In this document: positions 40,262 through 53,400 of the stretch, piece after piece | Layout: each line of letters starts with the position of its first letter | Numbering within the stretch: the first letter of the stretch is position 1 | Source of the DNA: Osedax frankpressi | Taxonomy: Eukaryota > Annelida > Polychaeta > Sabellida > Siboglinidae | NCBI GenBank assembly: GCA_964035775.1 | Contig: OZ038314.1 | Coordinates: 3,353,371-3,417,370 of the forward strand | Direction: 5' to 3' | Length of the DNA: 64,000 nt | Made by a program: the position numbers and the translations under genes | The notes under the pieces: generated by a model | Databases searched by the model: none | The model's input: only the letters and a program-made list of their open reading frames with translations | What the model was told of the DNA's origin: nothing

Positions 40262-41681
40262 TTATAGTTATTTAATTTATAGTTATTTAAGTTATAGTTA
40301 TTTAAGTTATAGTTATTTAAGTTATAGTTATTTAAGTTATAGTTATTTAAGTTATAGTTATTTAATTTATAGTTATTTAAGTTATAGTTATTTAAGTTAT
40401 AGTTATTTAAGTTATAGTTATTTAAGTTATAGTTATTTAAGTTATAGTTATTTAAGTTATAGTTATTTAATTAATAGTTATTTAAGTTATAGTTATTTAA
40501 GTTATAGTTATTTAAGTTATAGTTATTTAAGTTATAGTTATTTAAGTTATAGTTATTTAATTTATAGTTATTTAAGTTATAGTTATTTAAGTTATAGTTA
40601 TTTAAGTTATAGTTATTTAAGTTATAGTTATTTAAGTTATAGTTATTTAATTAATAGTAATTTAAGTTATAGTAATTTAAGTTTAGTTATTTAATTTATA
40701 GTTATTTAAGTTATAGTTAATTAAGTTATCGTTAGCTAAGTTATAGTTATTTAAGTTATAGTTATTAAATTATAGTTATTTAAGTTATAGTTATTTAATT
40801 TATAGTTTTTTCATTTATGGTTATTTAAGTTATAGTTATTTAAGTTATAGTTATTTAAGTTATAGTTATTTAAGTTATAGTTATTTAAGTTATAGTTATT
40901 TAATTAATAGTTATTTAAGTTATAGTTATTTAAGTTATAGTTATTTAAGTTATAGTTATTTAAGTTATAGTTATTTAAGTTATAGTTATTTAATTTATAG
41001 TTATTTAAGTTATAGTTATTTAAGTTATAGTTATTTAAGTTATAGTTATTTAAGTTATAGTTATTTAAGTTATAGTTATTTAAGTTATAGTTATTTAATT
41101 AATAGTTATTTAAGTTATAGTTATTTAAGTTATAGTTATTTAAGTTATAGTTATTTAAGTTATAGTTATTTAAGTTATAGTTATTTAATTAATAGTTATT
41201 TAAGTTATAGTTATTTAAGTTATAGTTATTTAAGTTATAGTTATTTAAGTTATAGTTATTTAAGTTATAGTTATTTAATTTATAGTTATTTAATTTATAG
41301 TTATTTAAGTTATAGTTATTTAAGTTATAGTTATTTAAGTTATAGTTATTTAAGTTATAGTTATTTAATTAATAGTAATTTAAGTTATAGTAATTTAAGT
41401 TTAGTTATTTAATTTATAGTTATTTAAGTTATAGTTAATTAAGTTATCGTTAGTTAAGTTATAGTTATTTAAGTTATAGTTATTAAATTATAGTTATTTA
41501 AGTTATAGTTATTTAATTTATAGTTTTTTCATTTATGGTTATTTAAGTTATAGTTATTTAAGTTATAGTTATTTAAGTTATAGTTATTTAAGTTATAGTT
41601 ATTTAAGTTATAGTTATTTAAGTTTAGTTATTTAAGTTATAGTTATTTAAGTTATAGTTATTTAAGTTATAGTTATTTAAG

Positions 41682-41801
41682 TTATAATTATTTAAATTAT
41701 AGTTATATAAGTTACAGTTAATTAAGTTATCGTTATTTAAGTTATAGTTATTTAAGTTATAGTTATTTAAATTTTAGTTATATAAGTTATAGTTATTGAA
41801 T
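41682..41801 (+). repeat. E module copy in the 1.52-kb HOR
   Basis: Complete E with TTACAG in the third (g) monomer, shared only with the copy 1,525 bp downstream. Confidence 0.9.
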
Positions 41802-43206
41802 TTATAGTTATTTAATTTATAGTTATTTAAGTTATATTTATTTAAGTTATAGTTATTTAAGTTATAGTTATTTAAGTTATAGTTATTTAAGTTATAGTTA
41901 TTTAATTTATAGTTATTTAAGTTATAGTTATTTAAGTTATAGTTATTTAAGTTATAGTTATTTAAGTTATAGTTATTTAAGTTATAGTTATTTAATTAAT
42001 AGTTATTTAAGTTATAGTTATTTAAGTTATAGTTATTTAAATTATAGTTATTTAAGTTATAGTTATTTAAGTTATAGTTATTTAATTTATAGTTATTTAA
42101 TTTATAGTTATTTAAGTTATAGTTATTTAAGTTATAGTTATTTAAGTTATAGTTATTTAAGTTATAGTTATTTAAGTTATAGTTATTTAATTAATAGTAA
42201 TTTAAGTTATAGTAATTTAAGTTTAGTTATTTAATTTATAGTTATTTAAGTTATAGTTAATTAAGTTATCGTTAGCTAAGTTATAGTTATTTAAGTTATA
42301 GTTATTAAATTATAGTTATTTAAGTTATAGTTATTTAATTTATAGTTTTTTCATTTATGGTTATTTAAGTTATAGTTATTTAAGTTATAGTTATTTAAGT
42401 TATAGTTATTTAAGTTATAGTTATTTAAGTTATAGTTATTTAAGTTATAGTTATTTAAGTTATAGTTATTTAATTAATAGTTATTTAAGTTATAGTTATT
42501 TAAGTTATAGTTATTTAAGTTATAGTTATTTAAGTTATAGTTATTTAAGTTATAGTTATTTAATTTATAGTTATTTAAGTTATAGTTATTTAAGTTATAG
42601 TTATTTAAGTTATAGTTATTTAATTAATAGTTATTTAAGTTATAGTTATTTAAGTTATAGTTATTTAAGTTATAGTTATTTAAGTTATAGTTATTTAAGT
42701 TATAGTTATTTAATTAATAGTTATTTAAGTTATAGTTATTTAAGTTATAGTTATTTAAGTTATAGTTATTTAAGTTATAGTTATTTAAGTTATAGTTATT
42801 TAATTTATAGTTATTTAATTTATAGTTATTTAAGTTATAGTTATTTAAGTTATAGTTATTTAAGTTATAGTTATTTAAGTTATAGTTATTTAATTAATAG
42901 TAATTTAAGTTATAGTAATTTAAGTTTAGTTATTTAATTTATAGTTATTTAAGTTATAGTTAATTAAGTTATCGTTAGTTAAGTTATAGTTATTTAAGTT
43001 ATAGTTATTAAATTATAGTTATTTAAGTTATAGTTATTTAATTTATAGTTTTTTCATTTATGGTTATTTAAGTTATAGTTATTTAAGTTATAGTTATTTA
43101 AGTTATAGTTATTTAAGTTATAGTTATTTAAGTTATAGTTATTTAAGTTTAGTTATTTAAGTTATAGTTATTTAAGTTATAGTTATTTAAGTTATAGTTA
43201 TTTAAG

Positions 43207-43326
43207 TTATAATTATTTAAATTATAGTTATATAAGTTACAGTTAATTAAGTTATCGTTATTTAAGTTATAGTTATTTAAGTTATAGTTATTTAAATTTT
43301 AGTTATATAAGTTATAGTTATTGAAT
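43207..43326 (+). repeat. E module copy in the 1.52-kb HOR
   Basis: Complete E with the TTACAG change, partner of the copy at 41682. Both are preceded by an extra 14-bp TTTAG-type monomer. Confidence 0.9.
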
Positions 43327-44747
43327 TTATAGTTATTTAATTTATAGTTATTTAAGTTATATTTATTTAAGTTATAGTTATTTAAGTTATAGTTATTTAA
43401 GTTATAGTTATTTAAGTTATAGTTATTTAATTTATAGTTATTTAAGTTATAGTTATTTAAGTTATAGTTATTTAAGTTATAGTTATTTAAGTTATAGTTA
43501 TTTAATTAATAGTTATTTAAGTTATAGTTATTTAAGTTATAGTTATTTAAATTATAGTTATTTAAGTTATAGTTATTTAAGTTATAGTTATTTAATTTAT
43601 AGTTATTTAATTTATAGTTATTTAAGTTATAGTTATTTAAGTTATAGTTATTTAAGTTATAGTTATTTAAGTTATAGTTATTTAAGTTATAGTTATTTAA
43701 TTAATAGTAATTTAAGTTATAGTAATTTAAGTTTAGTTATTTAATTTATAGTTATTTAAGTTATAGTTAATTAAGTTATCGTTAGCTAAGTTATAGTTAT
43801 TTAAGTTATAGTTATTAAATTATAGTTATTTAAGTTATAGTTATTTAATTTATAGTTTTTTCATTTATGGTTATTTAAGTTATAGTTATTTAAGTTATAG
43901 TTATTTAAGTTATAGTTATTTAAGTTATAGTTATTTAAGTTATAGTTATTTAAGTTATAGTTATTTAAGTTATAGTTATTTAATTAATAGTTATTTAAGT
44001 TATAGTTATTTAAGTTATAGTTATTTAAGTTATAGTTATTTAAGTTATAGTTATTTAAGTTATAGTTATTTAATTTATAGTTATTTAAGTTATAGTTATT
44101 TAAGTTATAGTTATTTAAGTTATAGTTATTTAAGTTATAGTTATTTAAGTTATAGTTATTTAATTAATAGTTATTTAAGTTATAGTTATTTAAGTTATAG
44201 TTATTTAAGTTATAGTTATTTAAGTTATAGTTATTTAAGTTATAGTTATTTAATTAATAGTTATTTAAGTTATAGTTATTTAAGTTATAGTTATTTAAGT
44301 TATAGTTATTTAAGTTATAGTTATTTAATTTATAGTTATTTAATTTATAGTTATTTAAGTTATAGTTATTTAAGTTATAGTTATTTAAGTTATAGTTATT
44401 TAAGTTATAGTTATTTAATTAATAGTAATTTAAGTTATAGTAATTTAAGTTTAGTTATTTAATTTATAGTTATTTAAGTTATAGTTAATTAAGTTATCGT
44501 TAGTTAAGTTATAGTTATTTAAGTTATAGTTATTAAATTATAGTTATTTAAGTTATAGTTATTTAATTTATAGTTTTTTCATTTATGGTTATTTAAGTTA
44601 TAGTTATTTAAGTTATAGTTATTTAAGTTATAGTTATTTAAGTTATAGTTATTTAAGTTATAGTTATTTAAGTTATAGTTATTTAAGTTATAGTTATTTA
44701 AGTTAAAGTTATTTAAGTTATAGTTATTTAAGTTATAGTTATTTAAG

Positions 44748-44852
44748 TTATAATTATTTAAATTATAGTTATATAAGTTATAGTTAATTAAGTTATCGTT
44801 ATTTATGTTATAGTTATTTAAGTTATAGTTATTTAAATTTTAGTTATATAAG
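44748..44852 (+). repeat. E module copy, last monomer missing
   Basis: Seven of eight monomers are present, and the fourth reads TTATCGTTATTTATG, as in the copy at 50375. Plain a monomers follow in place of the TTGAAT monomer. This is the left edge of a roughly 600-bp segment present in the second copy of the 5.6-6.2-kb duplication but absent here. Confidence 0.88.
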
Positions 44853-47800
44853 TTATAGTTATTTAAGTTATAGTTATTTAAGTTATAGTTATTTAAGTTA
44901 TAGTTATTTAATTAATAGTTATTTAAGTTATAGTTATTTAAGTTATAGTTATTTAAGTTATAGTTATTTAAGTTATAGTTATTTAAGTTATAGTTATTTA
45001 ATTTATAGTTATTTAAGTTATAGTTATTTAAGTTATAGTTATTTAAGTTATAGTTATTTAAGTTATAGTTATTTAAGTTATAGTTATTTAAGTTATAGTT
45101 ATTTAATTAATAGTTATTTAAGTTATAGTTATTTAAGTTATAGTTATTTAAGTTATAGTTATTTAAGTTATAGTTATTTAAGTTATAGTTATTTAAGTTA
45201 TAGTTATTTAATTAATAGTTATTTAAGTTATAGTTATTTAAGTTATAGTTATTTAAGTTATAGTTATTTAAGTTATAGTTATTTAAGTTATAGTTATTTA
45301 ATTTATAGTTATTTAATTTATAGTTATTTAAGTTATAGTTATTTAAGTTATAGTTATTTAAGTTATAGTTATATAATTAATAGTAATTTAAGTTATAGTT
45401 ATTTAAGTTATAGTTATTTAAGTTATAGTTATTTAAGTTATAGTTATTTAAGTTATAGTTATTTAATTTATAGTTATTTAATTTATAGTTATTTAAGTTA
45501 TAGTTATTTAAGTTATAGTTATTTAAGTTATAGTTATTTAAGTTATAGTTATTTAATTAATAGTAATTTAAGTTATAGAAATTTAAGTTTAGTTATTTAA
45601 TTTATAGTTATTTAAGTTATAGTTAATTAAGTTATAGTTATTTAAGTTATAGTTATTTAAGTTATAGTTATTTAAGTTATAGTTATTTAAGTTATAGTTA
45701 TTTAAGTTATAGTTATTTAAGTTATAGTTATTTAATTAATAGTTATTTAAGTTATAGTTATTTAAGTTATAGTTATTTAAGTTATAGTTATTTAAGTTAT
45801 AGTTATTTAAGTTATAGTTATTTAATTAATAGTTATTTAAGTTATAGTTATTTAAGTTATAGTTATTAAATAATAGTTATTTAAGTTATAGTTATTTAAT
45901 TTATAGTTTTTTCATTTATGGTTATTTAAGTTATAGTTATTTAAGTTATAGTTATTTAAGTTATAGTTATTTAAGTTATAGTTATTTAAGTTATAGTTAT
46001 TTAAGTTATAGTTATTTAATTAATAGTTATTTAAGTTATAGTTATTTAAGTTATAGTTATTTAAGTTATAGTTATTTAAGTTATAGTTATTTAAGTTATA
46101 GTTATTTAATTTATAGTTATTTAAGTTATAGTTATTTAAGTTATAGTTATTTAAGTTATAGTTATTTAAGTTATAGTTATTTAAGTTATAGTTATTTAAG
46201 TTATAGTTATTTAAGTTATAGTTATTTAAGTTATAGTTATTTAAGTTATAGTTATTTAATTAATAGTTATTTAAGTTATAGTTATTTAAGTTATAGTTAT
46301 TTAAGTTATAGTTATTTAAGTTATAGGTATTTAAGTTATAGTTATTTAAGTTATAGTTATTTAATTTATAGTTATTTAATTTATAGTTATTTAAGTTATA
46401 GTTATTTAAGTTATAGTTATTTAAGTTATAGTTATTTAAGTTATAGTTATTTAAGTTATAGTTATTTAATTAATAGTAATTTAAGTTATAGTAATTTAAG
46501 TTTAGTTATTTAATTTATAGTTATTTAAGTTATAGTTAATTAAGTTATCGTTAGTTAAGTTATAGTTATTTAAGTTATAGTTATTAAATTATAGTTATTT
46601 AAGTTATAGTTATTTAATTTATAGTTTTTTCATTAATGGTTATTTAAGTTATAGTTATTTAAGTTATAGTTATTTAAGTTATAGTTATTTAAGTTATAGT
46701 TATTTAAGTTATAGTTATTTAAGTTATAGTTATTTAAGTTATAGTTATTTAATTAATAGTTATTTAAGTTATAGTTATTTAAGTTATAGTTATTTAAGTT
46801 ATAGTTATTTAAGTTATAGTTATTTAAGTTATAGTTATTTAAGTTATAGTTATTTAATTTATAGTTATTTAAGTTATAGTTATTTAAGTTATAGTTATTT
46901 AAGTTATAGTTATTTAAGTTATAGTTATTTAAGTTATAGTTATTTAAGTTATAGTTATTTAAGTTATAGTTATTTAAGTTATAGTTATTTAAGTTATAGT
47001 TATTTAAGTTATAGTTATTTAATTAATAGTTATTTAAGTTATAGTTATTTAAGTTATTGTTATTTAAGTTATAGTTATTTAAGTTATAGTTATTTAAGTT
47101 ATAGTTATTTAATTTATAGTTATTTAAGTTATAGTTATTTAAGTTATAGTTATTTAAGTTATAGTTATTTAAGTTATAGTTATTTAAGTTATAGTTATTT
47201 AATTTATAGTTATTTAAGTTATAGTTATTTAAGTTATAGTTATTTAAGTTATAGTTATTTAAGTTATAGTTATTTAAGTTATAGTTATTTAAGTTATAGT
47301 TATTTAAGTTATAGTTATTTAAGTTATAGTTATTTAAGTTATAGTTATTTAAGTTATAGTTATTTAAGTTATAGTTATTTAAGTTATAGTTATTTAATTA
47401 ATAGTTATTTAAGTTATAGTTATTTAAGTTATAGTTATTTAAGTTATAGTTATTTAAGTTATAGTTATTTAAGTTATAGTTATTTAAGTTATAGTTATTT
47501 AATTTATAGTTATTTAATTTATAGTTATTTAAGTTATAGTTATTTAAGTTATAGTTATTTAAGTTATAGTTATTTAAGTTATAGTTATTTAAGTTATAGT
47601 TATTTAATTAATAGTAATTTAAGTTATAGTAATTTAATTTTAGTTATTTAATTTATAGTTATTTAAGTTATAGTTAATTAAGTTATCGTTAGTTAAGTTA
47701 TAGTTATTTAAGTTATAGTTATTAAATTATAGTTATTTAAGTTATAGTTATTTAATTTATAGTTTTTTCATTAATGGTTATTTAAGTTATAGTTATTTAA

Positions 47801-49249
47801 GTTATAGTTATTTAAGTTATAGTTATTTAAGTTATAGTTATTTAAGTTATAGTTATTTAAGTTATAGTTATTTAAGTTATAGTTATTTAATTAATAGTTA
47901 TTTAAGTTATAGTTATTTAAGTTATAGTTATTTAAGTTATAGTTATTTAAGTTATAGTTATTTAAGTTATAGTTATTTAAGTTATAGTTATTTAATTTAT
48001 AGTTATTTAAGTTATAGTTATTTAAGTTATAGTTATTTAAGTTATAGTTATTTAAGTTATAGTTATTTAAGTTATAGTTATTTAAGTTATAGTTATTTAA
48101 GTTATAGTTATTTAAGTTATAGTTATTTAAGTTATAGTTATTTAATTAATAGTTATTTAAGTTATAGTTATTTAAGTTATAGTTATTTAAGTTATAGTTA
48201 TTTAAGTTATAGTTATTTACGTTATAGTTATTTAATTTATAGTTATTTAATTTATAGTTATTTAAGTTATAGTTATTTAAGTTATAGTTATTTAAGTTAT
48301 AGTTATTTAAGTTATAGTTATTTAAGTTATAGTTATTTAAGTTATAGTTATTTAATTAATAGTAATTTAAGTTATAGTAATTTAAGTTTAGTTATTTAAT
48401 TTATAGTTATTTAAGTTATAGTTAATTAAGTTATCGTTAGTTAAGTTATAGTTATTTAAGTTATAGTTATTAAATTATAGTTATTTAAGTTATAGTTATT
48501 TAATTTATAGTTTTTTCATTTATGGTTATTATATTATAGTTATATAAATTATAGTTATTTAAGTTATAGTTATTTAAGTTATAGTTATTTAAGTTATAGT
48601 TATTTAAGTTATAGTTATTTAAGTTATAGTTATTTAAGTTATAGTTATTTAAGTTATAGTTATTTAAGTTATAGTTATTTAATTAATAGTTATTTAAGTT
48701 ATAGTTATTTAAGTTATAGTTATTTAAGTTATAGTTATTTAAGTTATAGTTATTTAAGTTATAGTTATTTAATTAATAGTTATTTAAGTTATAGTTATTT
48801 AAGTTATAGTTATTTAAGTTATAGTTATTTAAGTTATAGTTATTTAAGTTATAGTTATTTAAGTTATAGTTATTTAATTTATAGTTATTTAATTTATAGT
48901 TATTTAAGTTATAGTTATTTAAGTTATAGTTATTTAAGTTATAGTCATTTAATTAATAGTAATTTAAGTTATAGTAATTTAAGTTTAGTTATTTAATTTA
49001 TAGTTATTTAAGTTATAGTTAATTAAGTTATCGTTAGTTAAGTTATAGTTATTTAAGTTATAGTTATTAAATTATAGTTATTTAAGTTATAGTTATTTAA
49101 TTTATAGTTTTTTCATTTATGGTTATATAAGTTATAGTTATTTAAGTTATAGTTATTTAATTAATAGTTATTTAAGTTATAGTTATTTAAGTTATAGTTA
49201 TTTAAGTTATAGTTATTTAAGTTATAGTTATTTAAGTTATAGTTATTTA

Positions 49250-49690
49250 ATTTATAGTTATTTAAGTTATAGTTATTTAAGTTATAGTTATTTTAGTTAT
49301 AGTTATTTAAGTTATAGTTATTTAAGTTATAGTTATTTAAGTTATAGTTATTTAAGTTATAGTTATTTAATTAATAGTTATTTAAGTTATAGTTATTTAA
49401 GTTATAGTTATTTAAGTTATAGTTATTTAAGTTATAGTTATTTAAGTTATAGTTATTTAAGTTATAGTTATTTAAGTTATAGTTATTTAATTTATAGTTA
49501 TTTAAGTTATAGTTATTTAAGTTATAGTTATTTTAGTTATAGTTATTTAAGTTATAGTTATTTAAGTTATAGTTATTTAAGTTATAGTTATTTAAGTTAT
49601 AGTTATTTAATTAATAGTTATTTAAGTTATAGTTATTTAAGTTATAGTTATTTAAGTTATAGTTATTTAAGTTATAGTTATTTAATTTAT
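49250..49690 (+). repeat. 240-bp local tandem duplication
   Basis: Sixteen monomers are repeated: b at 49249/49489, a unique monomer TTATAGTTATTTTAG at 49282/49522, and a b-c junction at 49369/49609, all 240 bp apart. The duplicated segment sits between the two copies of the 5.6-6.2-kb pair and has no counterpart in the second copy, so it arose after that duplication or marks its breakpoint. Confidence 0.85.
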
Positions 49691-50374
49691 AGTTATTTAA
49701 TTTATAGTTATTTAAGTTATAGTTATTTAAGTTATAGTTATTTAAGTTATAGTTATTTAAGTTATAGTTATTTAAGTTATAGTTATTTAATTAATAGTTA
49801 TTTAAGTTATAGTTATTTAAGTTATAGTTATTTAAGTTATAGTTATTTAAGTTATAGTTATTTAAGTTATAGTTATTTAATTAATAGTTATTTAAGTTAT
49901 AGTTATTTAAGTTATAGTTATTTAAGTTATAGTTATTTAAGTTATAGTTATTTAATTTATAGTTATTTAATTTATAGTTATTTAAGTTATAGTTATTTAA
50001 GTTATAGTTATTTAAGTTATAGTTATTTAAGTTATAGTTATTTAATTAATAGTAATTAAAGTTATAGTAATTTAAGTTTAGTTATTTAATTTATAGTTAT
50101 TTAAGTTATAGTTAATTAAGTTATCGTTAGTTAAGTTATAGTTATTTAAGTTATAGTTATTAAATTATAGTTATTTAAGTTATAGTTATTTAATTTATAG
50201 TTTTTTCATTTATGGTTATTTAAGTTATAGTTATTTAAGTTATAGTTATTTAAGTTATAGTTATTTAAGTTATAGTTATTTAAGTTATAGTTATTTAAGT
50301 TATAGTTATTTAAGTTATAGTTATTTAAGTTAAAGTTATTTAAGTTATAGTTATTTAAGTTATAGTTATTTAAG

Positions 50375-50494
50375 TTATAATTATTTAAATTATAGTTATA
50401 TAAGTTATAGTTAATTAAGTTATCGTTATTTATGTTATAGTTATTTAAGTTATAGTTATTTAAATTTTAGTTATATAAGTTATAGTTATTGAAT
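50375..50494 (+). repeat. E module copy
   Basis: Complete E with the TTATCGTTATTTATG change shared with the copy 5,627 bp upstream. Confidence 0.9.
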
Positions 50495-53400
50495 TTATAG
50501 TTATTTAATTTATAGTTATTTAAGTTATAGTTATTTAAGTTATAGTTATTTAAGTTATAGTTATTTAAGTTATAGTTATTTAAGTTATAGTTATTTAATT
50601 TATAGTTATTTAAGTTATAGTTATTTAAGTTATAGTTATTTAAGTTATAGTTATTTAAGTTATAGTTATTTAAGTTATAGTTATTTAAGTTATAGTTATT
50701 TAATTAATAGTTATTTAAGTTATAGTTATTTAAGTTATAGTTATTTAAGTTATAGTTATTTAATTTATAGTTATTTAATTTATAGTTATTTAAGTTATAG
50801 TTATTTAAGTTATAGTTATTTAAGTTATAGTTATTTAAGTTATAGTTATTTAATTAATAGTAATTTAAGTTATAGTAATTTAAGTTTAGTTATTTAATTT
50901 ATAGTTATTTAAGTTATAGTTAATTAAGTTATCGTTAGCTAAGTTATAGTTATTTAAGTTATAGTTATTAAATTATAGTTATTTAAGTTATAGTTATTTA
51001 ATTTATAGTTTTTTCATTTATGGTTATTTAAGTTATAGTTATTTAAGTTATAGTTATTTAAGTTATAGTTATTTAAGTTATAGTTATTTAAGTTATAGTT
51101 ATTTAAGTTATAGTTATTTAAGTTATAGTTATTTAATTAATAGTTATTTAAGTTATAGTTATTTAAGTTATAGTTATTTAAGTTATAGTTATTTAAGTTA
51201 TAGTTATTTAAGTTATAGTTATTTAATTTATAGTTATTTAAGTTATAGTTATTTAAGTTATAGTTATTTAAGTTATAGTTATTTAAGTTATAGTTATTTA
51301 AGTTATAGTTATTTAAGTTATAGTTATTTAATTAATAGTTATTTAAGTTATAGTTATTTAAGTTATAGTTATTTAAGTTATAGTTATTTAAGTTATAGTT
51401 ATTTAAGTTATAGTTATTTAATTAATAGTTATTTAAGTTATAGTTATTTAAGTTATAGTTATTTAAGTTATAGTTATTTAAGTTATAGTTATTTAAGTTA
51501 TAGTTATTTAATTTATAGTTATTTAATTTATAGTTATTTAAGTTATAGTTATTTAAGTTATAGTTATTTAAGTTATAGTTATTTAAGTTATAGTTATATA
51601 ATTAATAGTAATTTAAGTTATAGTTATTTAAGTTATAGTTATTTAAGTTATAGTTATTTAAGTTATAGTTATTTAAGTTATAGTTATTTAATTTATAGTT
51701 ATTTAATTTATAGTTATTTAAGTTATAGTTATTTAAGTTATAGTTATTTAAGTTATAGTTATTTAAGTTATAGTTATTTAATTAATAGTAATTTAAGTTA
51801 TAGAAATTTAAGTTTAGTTATTTAATTTATAGTTATTTAAGTTATAGTTAATTAAGTTATAGTTATTTAAGTTATAGTTATTTAAGTTATAGTTATTTAA
51901 GTTATAGTTATTTAAGTTATAGATATTTAAGTTATAGTTATTTAAGTTATAGTTATTTAATTAATAGTTATTTAAGTTATAGTTATTTAAGTTATAGTTA
52001 TTTAAGTTATAGTTATTTAAGTTATAGTTATTTAAGTTATAGTTATTTAATTAATAGTTATTTAAGTTATAGTTATTTAAGTTATAGTTATTAAATTATA
52101 GTTATTTAAGTTATAGTTATTTAATTTATAGTTTTTTCATTTATGGTTATTTAAGTTATAGTTATTTAAGTTATAGTTATTTAAGTTATAGTTATTTAAG
52201 TTATAGTTATTTAAGTTATAGTTATTTAAGTTATAGTTATTTAATTAATAGTTATTTAAGTTATAGTTATTTAAGTTATAGTTATTTAAGTTATAGTTAT
52301 TTAAGTTATAGTTATTTAAGTTATAGTTATTTAATTTATAGTTATTTAAGTTATAGTTATTTAAGTTATAGTTATTTAAGTTATAGTTATTTAAGTTATA
52401 GTTATTTAAGTTATAGTTATTTAAGTTATAGTTATTTAAGTTATAGTTATTTAAGTTATAGTTATTTAAGTTATAGTTATTTAATTAATAGTTATTTAAG
52501 TTATAGTTATTTAAGTTATAGTTATTTAAGTTATAGTTATTTAAGTTATAGTTATTTAAGTTATAGTTATTTAAGTTATAGTTATTTAATTTATAGTTAT
52601 TTAATTTATAGTTATTTAAGTTATAGTTATTTAAGTTATAGTTATTTAAGTTATAGTTATTTAAGTTATAGTTATTTAAGTTATAGTTATTTAATTAATA
52701 GTAATTTAAGTTATAGTAATTTAAGTTTAGTTATTTAATTTATAGTTATTTAAGTTATAGTTAATTAAGTTATCGTTAGTTAAGTTATAGTTATTTAAGT
52801 TATAGTTATTAAATTATAGTTATTTAAGTTATAGTTATTTAATTTATAGTTTTTTCATTAATGGTTATTTAAGTTATAGTTATTTAAGTTATAGTTATTT
52901 AAGTTATAGTTATTTAAGTTATAGTTATTTAAGTTATAGTTATTTAATTAATAGTTATTTAAGTTATAGTTATTTAAGTTATAGTTATTTAAGTTATAGT
53001 TATTTAAGTTATAGTTATTTAAGTTATAGTTATTTAATTTATAGTTATTTAAGTTATAGTTATTTAAGTTATAGTTATTTAAGTTATAGTTATTTAAGTT
53101 ATAGTTATTTAAGTTATAGTTATTTAAGTTATAGTTATTTAAGTTATAGTTATTTAAGTTATAGTTATTTAAGTTATAGTTATTTAAGTTATAGTTATTT
53201 AAGTTATAGTTATTTAATTAATAGTTATTTAAGTTATAGTTATTTAAGTTATAGTTATTTAAGTTATAGTTATTTAAGTTATAGTTATTTAAGTTATAGT
53301 TATTTAATTTATAGTTATTTAAGTTATAGTTATTTAAGTTATAGTTATTTAAGTTATAGTTATTTAAGTTATAGTTATTTAATTTATAGTTATTTAAGTT

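Larger units (their letters stand above)
37160..40300 (+). repeat. Two shortened D+E modules and intervening cores
   Basis: The order is core, D copy 3, E (37875), core (j 38539), a partial core ending at j 38898 with TTATGATT in place of k, core with the CATGTATGG j variant (39496), D copy 4 and E (40142). The CATGTATGG variant is otherwise seen only at 18379 and 20080, about 20 kb away. Point changes private to this stretch include TAATTAAAG near 38392 and TAAGCTATAG near 39205. Confidence 0.78.
40300..44860 (+). repeat. About 1.52-kb HOR, three copies
   Basis: The j sites form two interleaved series: 40806, 42346, 43856 (steps 1,540 and 1,510) and 41524, 43049, 44574 (steps 1,525 and 1,525). 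Each period holds one GCTAAG core, one GTTAAG core and one E module. The last two full periods share TTACAG in E, a TTATATTTATTTAAG monomer after E (about 41833/43358) and an extra short TTTAG monomer (about 41623/43148). The third E (44748) is cut short and lacks these marks. Confidence 0.88.

Noticed and set aside
46590-47651. Long open reading frames encoding Tyr-Ser-Tyr-Leu-Ser or Leu-Asn-Asn-Tyr-Asn repeats
   Set aside because: They follow from a 15-bp period, have no in-frame ATG or ribosome-binding context, and are broken at every 14-bp monomer. They are not real genes.
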